Assembly: GCA_016930835.1 (NCBI GenBank)
Contig: JAFGGA010000019.1
Span: forward strand, 1-45,371
DNA: 45,371 nt
Direction: 5' to 3'
DNA from: Deltaproteobacteria bacterium
GTDB taxonomy: Bacteria; Desulfobacterota; DSM-4660; Desulfatiglandales; HGW-15
The position numbers were made by a program, and so were the translations under genes. Shown here piece after piece: positions 16,182 to 24,894 of this stretch. A model generated the notes under the pieces. The model worked only from the letters and a program-made list of their open reading frames with translations. It did no database searches and had not been told where the DNA came from. Within the stretch, counting starts at the first letter, position 1. Every line of letters begins with the position of its first letter.

Positions 16182-18047
16182 TTAAAAAAGTTCCACATTT
16201 TCGCCTAAATCACTTTGTTTTTCTTGTCTATGGTTCACTTTTTCATCAATGTTTTTTTGATCGCGATCAATGGTTTGACCTTCGCGCCATGACCAGTGAG
16301 CCCTCTCAATATTGGCTTTTCCTCCCCAAGACTGAATCTGCTGACAAATCTCCCTTTCACTCTCCATGGTGTAACGTTGAGTGGCGGAAGACAGATCGAT
16401 ATGCAGTTTTTTTTCAACATCGGTGATTAATTGGCTTAAAGATTTAATGGCGCTTTCGATTTTTTTCAGGATATCCGAAAGCCTTTCCTTTACATCCGTT
16501 ATAAACCCTAAATCTGAACCGATACGTGAAATGAGTTTTTGGAGTGTCTGCGACCGTTCCAATGCGATGGAGGTGTCTTTTTCAATATTGGCATATATTT
16601 TTGACACATGATCAACACTCACGTCCAAAGACATGGTTGATCCGGTATCATCACAACGACTTTCTTTTTCACGCCTCCAAGAGCAGTCACCCAAAACCTT
16701 AACATATTCTGAGATGGATACGAGTGTCTCCACCACTTGCGCCACAAAACTATTGGATTCTTTTGATACTTCCGTAACCTCCTGCGCAAGTACTTCGAGT
16801 GTTCTCCCCTCTCCGCCCAATCGCTTAGACATGACCACTGCATTAATGGCCTTAATGTGGAGTTCCATACTAATGCTTTCCACTAAATCCAGGTGAGCGG
16901 ACAATTTGGAGACGGTTTCTGATGATTGTCTCATCGACTTCTCAACCTGCTTTCCCAAATCATGTCCTTGACTGATGAGATGGTTTAATCGTTCCAAGGC
17001 TGACCTGAGGGTCATGAATTTTTTATCAAACCCTTCTTCATCCGAAGACTCCACCTCAAGATCCAGGCCACTATCAAGCATCATCTCAACTTCATGGCCG
17101 ACATCCTTGAATGCCTTTTCAACTTTGTCTTGGACATCATCCAGTTGGGAAAGGACTTGTTTGATATGGGCAACCTGTAGTTCAAGGATCGAATGGACAT
17201 GCACAATTTGATTGGATCTTTTAGGATCGGCATCATCATGGATGCACGATTTCCGGCAAATCTCCTCTACATCCACCAGGGCATTGATTACATGCTCCAG
17301 CTGTTGCCGAGTAATATCGTGGAATTGAATGGCCTCAACAATTTCACCAATCTTATGGTTGATCTCTTGGCCATGTTCTTCAGCCTTCCCTAGAGAAGCC
17401 AGAGATGTATCGAAGAGCCGTTCGATCTTTTCAACACTCTCCCGCGCGGTTTTATCGGCCTTATGGGCAAGGTCTTCTAATTGGGTCTGGCGCACCGCGA
17501 TATCACCCAACGTATCCAATTGGATTGACCGGGCCGTTTCCGCGTCATTATGGATATTGACGGAAACTTCGTGTATCGTCTTTGCTAGCCTTTTGATCTC
17601 CTGGGCAAACGAAGCAAACATCTCTTCACATCCTGTTGAACGGCTGCTCTCCACTCCGATATTCATGGCAACGATATTCAGGCTTTTTGAAATCTTTTTG
17701 ATTGCATAAGACATGGTTCGAAGCTGTTCAAGGTGCTTGGAACCGCTTTGGATGTTCGGGATGTACATGGATATATCGGACTGACAATCTTTAAATTCCA
17801 CCAAGGACCGGTTCACCAGGGTTTCAATCCTGCCGAGAAAATTGTTATTCGTTTGTCCGCCGATCTCCTTTGCCGTCTCAATGGTTAATCTTTTCAAATC
17901 GTTCGTTACAGAATAAACGGACTGAAGATCATTACCCAACTGGATGAATCTTGGCTCAATATCTTTTAATAGCTCACCCAATGGCCTTTTTAGACCCGTT
18001 ATCTGGGCCCGCACTTGATTTATTTGTGGCGTAATAGGATCCATCAT
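16182..18047 (-). CDS. Cytoplasmic double-tip MCP-like protein with CheZ-like motif
   Basis: A 621-residue predicted coiled-coil protein without signal peptide or transmembrane segment. Two regions resemble the MCP hairpin tip: KKISKSLNIVAMNIGVESSR (~117-136) with FAQEIKRLAK, and LHIKAINAVVMSKRLGGEGR (~396-415) with LEVLAQEVTEVSKE. Between them, IQFHDITRQQLEHVINAL (~240-257) matches the active helix of CheZ phosphatase (F-Q-D-L-T-G-Q), with D244 and Q248 at the catalytic spacing. A flexible basic C-terminus ends in DLGENVELF, similar to the acidic/aromatic CheY-binding tail of CheZ. It overlaps the preceding gene by four bases. I infer a hybrid scaffold/phosphatase; the motifs are visible, but activity is untested. 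Confidence 0.75.
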   Translation of the reverse strand: MMDPITPQINQVRAQITGLKRPLGELLKDIEPRFIQLGNDLQSVYSVTNDLKRLTIETAKEIGGQTNNNFLGRIETLVNRSLVEFKDCQSDISMYIPNIQSGSKHLEQLRTMSYAIKKISKSLNIVAMNIGVESSRSTGCEEMFASFAQEIKRLAKTIHEVSVNIHNDAETARSIQLDTLGDIAVRQTQLEDLAHKADKTARESVEKIERLFDTSLASLGKAEEHGQEINHKIGEIVEAIQFHDITRQQLEHVINALVDVEEICRKSCIHDDADPKRSNQIVHVHSILELQVAHIKQVLSQLDDVQDKVEKAFKDVGHEVEMMLDSGLDLEVESSDEEGFDKKFMTLRSALERLNHLISQGHDLGKQVEKSMRQSSETVSKLSAHLDLVESISMELHIKAINAVVMSKRLGGEGRTLEVLAQEVTEVSKESNSFVAQVVETLVSISEYVKVLGDCSWRREKESRCDDTGSTMSLDVSVDHVSKIYANIEKDTSIALERSQTLQKLISRIGSDLGFITDVKERLSDILKKIESAIKSLSQLITDVEKKLHIDLSSATQRYTMESEREICQQIQSWGGKANIERAHWSWREGQTIDRDQKNIDEKVNHRQEKQSDLGENVELF

Positions 18048-18412
18048 ACTTGGTTTAAGATATCCGTTTCAGATGATAAGGGGATAAGCTCCTGCTTTGA
18101 CCCAACCGAATAATCACTATTTTCAAAAATATCTTTTTCCATTAAGCCTTCAAGATTGTCAGAACATGTCAACATCATCACCGAAATCTCCTTCAGTTTC
18201 CTTATCGTTAAAGCCTGAAACAAACTTTTCGTCTCTTGAGGATCTTTCCGGGTTTGTTCGTCCATCGTGTTGTTCACCACGATCTTTTCCTCATCTTTGG
18301 TAAGTAAGCGATATGTAATCTTTCGGTTGAATTCATTGGTTCCGGCATGGATATCTTGAAGGTTTTCAAGGATTTGCGAAAAATGCGATTCTGTCTCCCT
18401 CGCTACCATCAT
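18044..18412 (-). CDS. Uncharacterised first protein of the chemotaxis operon
   Basis: A 122-residue soluble, mostly helical and charged protein that I do not recognise. Its beginning (ETESHFSQILENLQDIHAG) could form a short coiled coil, and the end is acidic. The stop overlaps the start of the MCP-like gene in an ATGA-type junction, so the two are coupled and probably act together. No Shine-Dalgarno is seen before the paired ATGs at 18412/18409. Confidence 0.65.
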   Translation of the reverse strand: MMVARETESHFSQILENLQDIHAGTNEFNRKITYRLLTKDEEKIVVNNTMDEQTRKDPQETKSLFQALTIRKLKEISVMMLTCSDNLEGLMEKDIFENSDYSVGSKQELIPLSSETDILNQV

Positions 18413-18537
18413 TAAGTGTGGAGAAAAGGTTCAAAATGAAAAAGTGTTAGATAGATATGGTGTCTTCCGTTCCTCCAATAACAAAAAGCGATTACAAAAG
18501 TGTCTGGTTGGAGATGTGAGGCTTTCACCTTGGATGC

Positions 18538-18563
18538 GATTCGGCCAAATATCCATTCTTTTA
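18538..18563 (-). promoter_or_regulatory. Possible sigma-28 (FliA) promoter for the che operon
   Basis: On the minus strand TAAAAGAA is followed after ten bases by GCCGAATC. The FliA consensus is TAAAGTTT-N11-GCCGATAA, so the match is good but the spacer is one base short. It lies about 125 bases upstream of the first operon start codon. Confidence 0.35.
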
Positions 18564-18712
18564 CATGGAGTCTATTTTTACCCCATAGAGAACAGCACGA
18601 TTTGTACCAATTCGGCCTCGGCGAATATTTTTTCGTGAAATCAAATAATTACGATAATCGAGGCAAAAAATCTCATCAAATGAATAACCAAAATGGGTGG
18701 GTAATTTGTCGC

Positions 18713-18732
18713 AGGGTCAAACTTTTGACCCT
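18713..18732. promoter_or_regulatory. Perfect AGGGTCAAA-CT-TTTGACCCT palindrome
   Basis: Nine-base half sites separated by two bases, with no U-run on either side. The geometry suits a homodimeric regulator's operator rather than a terminator. It lies 240 bases upstream of the C39-like gene and 300 bases upstream of the che operon. Confidence 0.5.
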
Positions 18733-18971
18733 TAAAGATCTTGCTAGGCCACTTTTATGGTGATTCAATCTATAAGAAAGAAGGGAAACTATATGGTAAA
18801 GATAGATAATTCGCAAATTATGCGCGGTAATCAATACCAAAAGTCATGATTGGAATATAGGATTTGATCTCTGTTCTAAAAATCTGGTAAAATGGTGAAT
18901 ATCTCAAAAAAACTTTGCTTTGATTATCCTGTAAAAGCGTGAAATGACAAAAATTTAGAGAAATCAAACGA

Positions 18972-19565
18972 ATGTACATCCCTTTACAGTACCAGATATC
19001 GGAATACGATTGCGTTCCCACGGCCTTTATGAATGCGGTAACATATCTCTACGAGCGCAATGAAATTCCACCTATGGTGATTCACCATATCTACCTATAC
19101 AGCCTTGACACGGTAGGAAGAGAGGCACGACTCGGGAGCGCTGGTACCAGTCGATACGCAATCCGGCTACTGGGAAATTGGCTGAATTCCTATAAATTCA
19201 AAAAATTTTCCGTGACCACGGAATATCTGGAAGGTGAAGAGGTTCACGTGGATCCGGGAAATAGATTATTTGTCTGTTTGAGTGAAGGAGGAGTCGTCCT
19301 CTGTAATGTTTTCCTGGGTATCAGGCAAGAACACTATATCATGCTCATGGAGATCAAAGAGGGCTGGGTATATTGTTTTGATTCATATTTTCGAAAATCC
19401 CTTCGTGGATTACGAAATAGAGTCCAGATCTTAAGGAAAAGCAATCTCCACTCTCCCAATCTGAAAATTCGTGTCGATTGGATGGCGCAAGAAGTCGAAA
19501 CATTTCGTTTCTGCCTGGGCCCAATCGACAAGCGCGAATGCCTTTTGATCTGGCGAAGTCGCTAG
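18972..19565 (+). CDS. Peptidase C39-like protein
   Basis: A 197-residue soluble protein of the papain-like C39-like group. The start (LQYQISEYDCVPTAFMNAVTYL) has the oxyanion Gln (Q7) and nucleophile Cys (C14) in the usual Q-x6-C spacing. A His follows in IRQEHYIMLME (~120) and an Asp in VYCFDSYF (~138), completing the expected triad. LGSAGTSRYAIRLLGNWLNSY is also typical. Unlike bacteriocin ABC transporters there is no transmembrane or ATPase part, so it is an intracellular stand-alone form whose substrates are unknown. The ribosome site is weak. No bacteriocin precursor is seen nearby. Confidence 0.75.
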   Translation: MYIPLQYQISEYDCVPTAFMNAVTYLYERNEIPPMVIHHIYLYSLDTVGREARLGSAGTSRYAIRLLGNWLNSYKFKKFSVTTEYLEGEEVHVDPGNRLFVCLSEGGVVLCNVFLGIRQEHYIMLMEIKEGWVYCFDSYFRKSLRGLRNRVQILRKSNLHSPNLKIRVDWMAQEVETFRFCLGPIDKRECLLIWRSR

Positions 19566-19673
19566 AAAGGATGAAACACCATCCCGATAAACCGATCCTC
19601 AACAAAGGCAAAACGTCGAAGGTGTTTCGGGACAAGCCTCCACACCCCCTTTATGCTTCGGAACCTATTCATC

Positions 19674-19784
19674 GTCTCAAAAAAAAAATTTCATCTTGTC
19701 TTCCCCCTCACCCCAACCCTATCCCACAATTTTGGGAGAGAGGGCAGGGTAAGGGGGTGAAATATGTCTAGATTATTTTGAGAC
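19674..19784. repeat. 111-base nested inverted-repeat element (MITE/REP-like)
   Basis: The ends are GTCTCAAAA (19674-19682) and TTTTGAGAC (19776-19784), a perfect 9-bp terminal inverted repeat. Inside, ATTTCA pairs with TGAAAT, and CCCCCTCACCCC-type words pair with AGGGCAGGGTAAGGGGG. The whole element can fold into one long imperfect hairpin. No coding capacity is present. Confidence 0.65.
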
Positions 19785-19863
19785 CCTTAATATATGGCTT
19801 TAGATGTGAACTCCTTGACAAATTTTTCTCAATCTTGAATTTATTGAAAATTAAGGGATGATT

Positions 19864-20079
19864 ATGAAAGAAAAGGTTTTGATGGTTGCTTTATGTTTTG
19901 CCGGACTCATCGCGGTTTTTTTTGGTATGGTCGAAGATTATAACGGGGTATTTATTGTCGGGATAACGATGGTCGTTGGTGGATACCTGATGATGCGAAA
20001 AAGACTCAAAGAATCCATTCCCGGAAAGAAAGAGGAACCATCAAATGAGAACACCGGGGAAAGCAAAAAAAATCCTTAG
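19864..20079 (+). CDS. Small two-helix membrane protein
   Basis: A 71-residue protein from the ATG at 19864, with AAGGG six or so bases upstream; the ATG at 19858 is too close to it. Two hydrophobic helices (VLMVALCFAGLIAVFFG and FIVGITMVVGGYLMM) are followed by a charged, Lys/Glu-rich tail (KRLKESIPGKKEEPSNENTG). The tail probably lies in the cytoplasm. I do not recognise a family. It stands alone and converges on the oxidoreductase gene. Confidence 0.55.
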   Translation: MKEKVLMVALCFAGLIAVFFGMVEDYNGVFIVGITMVVGGYLMMRKRLKESIPGKKEEPSNENTGESKKNP

Positions 20080-20123
20080 ATGCAGAATAAAATTTCGCCC
20101 CCAGAGTTCTGTTTGTTCCCTCT

Positions 20124-21464
20124 TTATATTTTTTTTAGTAACTGATTAGCCGCCGTGAGCATGGGATCCCAGACCGGGCTGAAGGGTGGGGCATAGGCCA
20201 GATCACATTGGCTAAATGCCTCAACGGTCATGTTTTGGTGCAACGCAACAGCCGGGGCATCGATCCGGTGTGCAACCCCTTCCCTTCCGACCATCTGGAC
20301 CCCAAGGAGGCGACCGGATCTCCGGTCCCCTACCATATGGATACCCATGGTCGTACTACCGGGATGAGCATGGGCGCGGGTTGGACTGGTGATCGTGATC
20401 TCAGCGGGATCAAATCCGGACTTCTCCGCCTCCGAGATACTCAGGCCCGTTCGGGCTATCTGAAGGTCAAAGACCTTGAACACGGCAGTACCCGCCACGC
20501 CTTCCAGTTCGACTCTCTTACCGCACACGTTATCCGCCACGGCCCATCCGGCACGATTCGCCCTGAGGGCCAGGGGTATCCATGTCTTTTGGCCGGTGAC
20601 CACATGAAAGGCATCCGCGCAATCACCTGCTGAAAAAATATCTTCATTAGATGTGCGAAGGGTTTTATCCACCGCAATGGATCGATCAGGTCCTAATTCC
20701 AGGCCAACCTGCTCAGCCAATCCACTGTTGGGTGTGACCCCTATGGCTACCAAGACCATTTGACCGGTCAACTCCAGATCCCTACACACCACCCGAAGAT
20801 CATTATCCTGTTTTTCGATACATTGGATCTCGTGACCTATATGGATACCCACCTGATGCGCACTCACTTCTTCCTGAACCATCTCCGAAAGGGTCCTGTT
20901 CATCCAGGGGAGAAACACTGAACGGGGTTTGACCATATCCACTTCGATATGATTGGCCCTGAGGGCCTCGCACATTTCAAGGGCAATGTAGCCCATCCCG
21001 ATGATGACCGCTCGTTGAACGTGATGATCCTTGATAAACTGTTTAATTTGCCTCCCCTGCTCAAGGGTTTTAAGGGCCAGAACGCCGGGAAGATCAAAGC
21101 CGGGAAGATCAGGGATGACAGGAGAAGCCCCGGTGGCAATCAGGAGCTTGTCATAGCTCAATGTCGCCTCCTTCCCCTCTAGGGTCTGGAAGCCTACGCT
21201 CTTGTTATTCGGGTCAATACTGATGGCCCGGTGCCCGATCCGAAGGTCGATCCCTTGCTTTTCCCTAAAGACATGGGCCTTTCGTACGACGAGCTCTTCC
21301 ATATCCCGATCCGGATCGGCAATATTATACGGCATACCGCAGGCGCTATACGAAACATCCAGGGTCTGTTCCAAGACCACCACATCCATTTCCTTTTGAT
21401 TTCTCTTGGCACGGCTCGCCGCACTCATGCCCGCGGCATCACCACCAATAATGACAAAATGCAT
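20124..21464 (-). CDS. CoA-disulfide reductase / NADH oxidase-like flavoprotein
   Basis: A 446-residue FAD/NAD(P)-dependent disulfide oxidoreductase of the CoADR/Nox group. FAD binding is seen at VIIGGDAAGMSAASRAKR (~4-21), the single redox Cys at C42 in SYSACGMPY, NAD binding at AVIIGMGYIALEMCEAL (~151-167), and the second FAD contact at IFSAGDCADAFHVVTG. A dimerisation domain follows, with FKVFDLQIARTGLSI and YAPPFSPVWDPMLTAAN. Substrate could be CoA disulfide, polysulfide, persulfide or oxygen; sequence alone does not decide. A GTAAGGAGAT site precedes the ATG. It is the last gene of the cooC-serC-asnS operon, 15 bases after asnS. Confidence 0.88.
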   Translation of the reverse strand: MHFVIIGGDAAGMSAASRAKRNQKEMDVVVLEQTLDVSYSACGMPYNIADPDRDMEELVVRKAHVFREKQGIDLRIGHRAISIDPNNKSVGFQTLEGKEATLSYDKLLIATGASPVIPDLPGFDLPGVLALKTLEQGRQIKQFIKDHHVQRAVIIGMGYIALEMCEALRANHIEVDMVKPRSVFLPWMNRTLSEMVQEEVSAHQVGIHIGHEIQCIEKQDNDLRVVCRDLELTGQMVLVAIGVTPNSGLAEQVGLELGPDRSIAVDKTLRTSNEDIFSAGDCADAFHVVTGQKTWIPLALRANRAGWAVADNVCGKRVELEGVAGTAVFKVFDLQIARTGLSISEAEKSGFDPAEITITSPTRAHAHPGSTTMGIHMVGDRRSGRLLGVQMVGREGVAHRIDAPAVALHQNMTVEAFSQCDLAYAPPFSPVWDPMLTAANQLLKKI

Positions 21465-21479
21465 AGGTTTATCTCCTTA

Positions 21480-22868
21480 CTAAAAAGAAATATTCCCAGG
21501 TGTGCGGGGAAAAGGGATCACATCTCGAATATTGGTCATGCCGGTGACAAATTGGATTAATCGCTCAAATCCGAGCCCAAAACCGGCATGCGGGACAGAG
21601 CCGAATTTCCTCAGTTCCAGATACCACCAATAGTTATCAGGCTCAAGCCCCATATCTTTTATCCTCTGAAGGAGAATATCATGATCATCTTCGCGTTGAC
21701 TGCCGCCGATAATCTCCCCCACCTTAGGCACCAATACATCCATGGCCCGCACGGTCTTATTGTCCTGGTTGACTTTCATGTAAAAGGCCTTGATTTCTTT
21801 GGGATAGTCGATCACCACGATCGGCCCCTTGAATACCTTTTCACATAAATAGCGTTCATGCTCGGATTGAAGATCCGTTCCCCAGGCCACGGGAAATTCA
21901 AATCCCTCCTTTGCTTCGGATAGGATTCGGACGGCTTCACCATATGAAACCGTCTCAAAATCTTTGGAAATAATTCTCTCCAAAGTCTCAATAATGGTAC
22001 TGTCCATAAAACGGTTAAAAAAGGCCATATCTTCTCGACAATGTTCCAGGACATAGGTAAAAACATATTTGAGAAAGGCCGTGGCCATTCCAACATCGCC
22101 CTCTAGATCGCAAAAGGCCATCTCCGGTTCCACCATCCAAAATTCAGCCAAATGACGGGAGGTGTTCGAGTTTTCCGCCCTAAAGGTGGGGCCGAAGGTG
22201 TAAACATCCCCCAAGGCCAAGGCATAGATCTCCGCTTCCAGTTGACCGCTGACGGTCAAATGGGCGGGCGCGCCGAAAAAATCTTTTTCAAAGTCTATGT
22301 GACCATCCTTTTGCGGGACTTGAGCCAAATCCAAAGTGGTCACCTTGAACATCTCACCGGCCCCTTCGCAATCACTGCCCGTGATAATAGGGGTATGAAT
22401 GTAAAGGAAGCCCCGATCCTGGAAGAAACTATGAATGGCTATGCTCATGGCATTGCGGACCCTCGCAATCGCGCCGAACGTGTTGGTGCGCGGCCGTAAA
22501 TGGGCAATGGTCCTCAGAAACTCAAAAGAATGCCGTTTTTTTTGTAATGAATATTGATCCGGATCGGACCACCCAATGACATCGATGAACTCGGCCTGAA
22601 GCTCAACGGTTTGCCCTTTTCCCTGGGAAGGGGCCACGATTCCAGTAACACGCACAGAGCAACCAGTCTGAAGTCTGAGGATTTCCGTCTGATAATTGGA
22701 AAGACTACCGTCCGCAATGACTTGAAGATTCTGAAGACAAGACCCATCATTGATTTCAATAAATGAAAAACCGCCTTTCGAATCCCTTCGCGTCCGGACC
22801 CAGCCCTCGACTGTCAATTTATCCCCGATCCGCTCCAAAAAAAGGATCGAGGAGATCTTGTTTCGCAT
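21480..22868 (-). CDS. asnS: Asparagine--tRNA ligase
   Basis: Class II aminoacyl-tRNA synthetase of 462 residues, the usual length, from the ATG at 22868; a longer frame would run into serC. The N-terminal OB anticodon-binding domain ([20 protein letters not shown]) is followed by class II motif 2 ([20 protein letters not shown]) and motif 3 ([16 protein letters not shown]). The Asn-type rather than Asp-type identity follows from [11 protein letters not shown] and [18 protein letters not shown]. It lies 16 bases after serC in the operon. Confidence 0.96.
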   Translation of the reverse strand: MRNKISSILFLERIGDKLTVEGWVRTRRDSKGGFSFIEINDGSCLQNLQVIADGSLSNYQTEILRLQTGCSVRVTGIVAPSQGKGQTVELQAEFIDVIGWSDPDQYSLQKKRHSFEFLRTIAHLRPRTNTFGAIARVRNAMSIAIHSFFQDRGFLYIHTPIITGSDCEGAGEMFKVTTLDLAQVPQKDGHIDFEKDFFGAPAHLTVSGQLEAEIYALALGDVYTFGPTFRAENSNTSRHLAEFWMVEPEMAFCDLEGDVGMATAFLKYVFTYVLEHCREDMAFFNRFMDSTIIETLERIISKDFETVSYGEAVRILSEAKEGFEFPVAWGTDLQSEHERYLCEKVFKGPIVVIDYPKEIKAFYMKVNQDNKTVRAMDVLVPKVGEIIGGSQREDDHDILLQRIKDMGLEPDNYWWYLELRKFGSVPHAGFGLGFERLIQFVTGMTNIRDVIPFPRTPGNISF

Positions 22869-22884
22869 GAAGGTTTTTCCTTCC

Positions 22885-23970
22885 TTATCCTGCTTTTTTC
22901 TCAAATTCAGCCATGAATGCAACCAAGGCCCGAATAGCATCCATCCCGGTGGCGTTGTATATGGAGGATCGACATCCTCCCACGGAACGGTGTCCTTTCA
23001 GGCCACCGAGGTCTGTCTTGAGGGCGTCAGCTATAAATTTTTTCTCCAGATCCTCATTGGGCAATCGAAAGGTGACGTTCATAAGTGAGCGGCTATCTTT
23101 CTCTGCGGTGCCTTTATAGAAACTGGAATGGTCAATAAAATCATAAAGGGTACTGGCCTTTTCTTTATTGATCCGTTCCATCTCTTCTAGTCCACCGATT
23201 TTATCTTCCAACCATTTTAAAACCAGGTTGATCGTATAAATAGCAAAGCAAGACGGTGTATTAAACATGGAATTATCTTCTGAAAAGGTCGTATATTTCA
23301 GCATAGTCGGGAGTTCTTTGGGGACCCTTTCCAGCATGTCTTTCCTGACAATGACCAAGGCGGTTCCGGACGGACCGATATTCTTTTGCGCCCCGGCATA
23401 GATTAGACCAAAAGGGCTCACATCAAAAGGCCTGCTCATGAAATCGGATGACATATCCGAGATCAATGGCACATTGCCGCTTTTTGGAAATTCTGCCCAT
23501 TGAGTTCCTTTTATGGTATTATTGGAGGTGAAGTGAAGATAAGCTGCGTCTCCATCGACTTTATAATCCTTCGGGATATATGAAAAATTTTTATCTTCCG
23601 AAGATGCTATGACTCGTACATCCTTTCCTTGAATTTTGGCCTCCTTAATGGCCTTGGTGGACCATGTCCCGGTGTTGATATAATCCAGAGGGTGGCCTTG
23701 TATTGCGAGATTCATGGGGATCATGCAAAATTGTAAACTGGCCCCCCCTTGAATAAACAACACATGGTATCGGTCCCCTAAGTTCAAAAGCCTTTTGGTT
23801 CTCTCAACGGCTTCATTAATAACATCATCAAACCATTTGGATCGGTGGCTCACTTCCATGATGGACATGCCGGAGCCTTTAAAGTCAAGCAATTCTTCTT
23901 GGATTTCCTCCAGAACAGGAAGTGGCAAAGCAGCGGGACCTGCGTTAAAGTTAAATATTCGTTTTCCCAT
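22885..23970 (-). CDS. serC: Phosphoserine aminotransferase
   Basis: PLP-dependent class V aminotransferase converting 3-phosphohydroxypyruvate to phosphoserine in serine synthesis (and acting in pyridoxine synthesis in some bacteria). The opening [19 protein letters not shown], the PLP Lys in [13 protein letters not shown] (~residue 197) and the end [18 protein letters not shown] are diagnostic. Length 361 is normal. A strong AAGGAGAAGG site precedes the ATG. It sits between cooC and asnS with short gaps. Confidence 0.97.
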   Translation of the reverse strand: MGKRIFNFNAGPAALPLPVLEEIQEELLDFKGSGMSIMEVSHRSKWFDDVINEAVERTKRLLNLGDRYHVLFIQGGASLQFCMIPMNLAIQGHPLDYINTGTWSTKAIKEAKIQGKDVRVIASSEDKNFSYIPKDYKVDGDAAYLHFTSNNTIKGTQWAEFPKSGNVPLISDMSSDFMSRPFDVSPFGLIYAGAQKNIGPSGTALVIVRKDMLERVPKELPTMLKYTTFSEDNSMFNTPSCFAIYTINLVLKWLEDKIGGLEEMERINKEKASTLYDFIDHSSFYKGTAEKDSRSLMNVTFRLPNEDLEKKFIADALKTDLGGLKGHRSVGGCRSSIYNATGMDAIRALVAFMAEFEKKAG

Positions 23971-23994
23971 TTTTCCTTCTCCTTTTCGTAATTT

Positions 23995-24756
23995 TCATTT
24001 CTCTAATCTACTGATCATCTCTCTGACAGCCAAAAGACCTTCTTGATTTTTTTCAAAAGGCGGTCGGCCTTCCAAATCCGCCTCGATAACCTCTGTGGCA
24101 AACGGAATATAGCCCAAAAAATCCACGTTGGGCATATGCTCCTGAAAAAAGGCCTTATCCTTGTCAGACCGAACTTTATTCCCCACGAAGCTGAGGTTTT
24201 TGATGCCCAAATCCTTTGCCAGTCGTACGACATGATGAGCGGTCTCAATACTTCGCCGTCCTGGCTCCACGACCACCACCAATCTGTCCACACCCATGGC
24301 CGTACCTCGACCCAGATGTTCCAAACCCGCTTCCATGTCAATGACAACGGCCTCATCTCGGGCGAGAACAATATGCCGAATCAGGGCCTTTAACAAGGTG
24401 CTTTCCGGGCAGATGCAACCGCCCCCTCCCGTTTTAACACCCCCGAGGACCATCAATCGGATGCCGTTGAGTCGAATGGACAGTTTTTCAGGCAGGTCAT
24501 CCACCTTGGGATTCAATTTAAAAAAAGATCCCATGGTCCCTACCTTGGCTTCGGTCCTTTCTTCAATGATCTCTTTCATCTCGGATATGGGGACGATTTC
24601 CGCGTCTTTCCCCACACCAAGCGCCTGTGCAAGATTCGCATCGGGGTCCGCATCAATGGCCAAGACCCTCTTCCCTTGGTCGGCCAATGCCTTGATCAGG
24701 AAAGAGGAAAATGTAGTCTTACCGACCCCACCCTTGCCGCTCACCGCGATTTTCAT
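23995..24756 (-). CDS. CooC/AcsF-type ATPase for carbon monoxide dehydrogenase maturation
   Basis: A MinD/SIMIBI-class P-loop ATPase of 253 residues. The deviant Walker A is GKGGVGKTT (7-15), Walker B-like segments are IDADPDANLAQ and AVVIDMEAGLEHLGRG, and the C-x-C motif GGGCICPES (C114, C116) marks the nickel-binding CooC dimers that help build the CODH C-cluster or acetyl-CoA synthase. I start at the ATG at 24756, preceded by CCAGGAGAAA, rather than the longer frame to 24894. No CODH/ACS gene is in the window, so its target is elsewhere. It heads the operon with serC and asnS. The presence of CooC suggests Wood-Ljungdahl-type carbon metabolism. Confidence 0.88.
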   Translation of the reverse strand: MKIAVSGKGGVGKTTFSSFLIKALADQGKRVLAIDADPDANLAQALGVGKDAEIVPISEMKEIIEERTEAKVGTMGSFFKLNPKVDDLPEKLSIRLNGIRLMVLGGVKTGGGGCICPESTLLKALIRHIVLARDEAVVIDMEAGLEHLGRGTAMGVDRLVVVVEPGRRSIETAHHVVRLAKDLGIKNLSFVGNKVRSDKDKAFFQEHMPNVDFLGYIPFATEVIEADLEGRPPFEKNQEGLLAVREMISRLEK

Positions 24757-24813
24757 TATTGTTTCTCCTGGTTTGTCTGATCTGAGTATCTTTTCGAATA
24801 GTAAAATGGTCCA

Positions 24814-24842
24814 TTCATATACCAACGAATTCGTTTTGACAA
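24814..24842 (-). promoter_or_regulatory. Possible promoter and palindrome before the cooC operon
   Basis: On the minus strand TTGTCA (24842-24837) and TATGAA (24819-24814) are spaced by 17 bases, a moderate sigma-70 match about 58 bases upstream of the start. The spacer contains the perfect palindrome AACGAATTCGTT (24824-24835), a possible operator. Confidence 0.35.
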
Positions 24843-24894
24843 TCTCTTTGTCTTGAAAACATCGGGTTTTGAGATTGTCGTAGATCAAAATCAT

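Larger units (their letters stand above)
18413..18971. other. Divergent spacer upstream of the che operon
   Basis: This 559-base spacer holds a possible FliA-type promoter for the che operon (18538-18563), a perfect 20-base palindrome (18713-18732) and a plus-strand 18-codon frame at 18793-18849 with a GAAGGGAAACT ribosome site. That frame reads MVKIDNSQIMRGNQYQKS, loosely like the beginning of FlgM-type anti-sigma factors, then stops. It could be a remnant or a leader peptide. Confidence 0.4.

Noticed and set aside
19478-19771. 97-codon plus-strand frame
   Set aside because: It overlaps the end of the C39-like gene in another frame and then runs through the inverted-repeat element.
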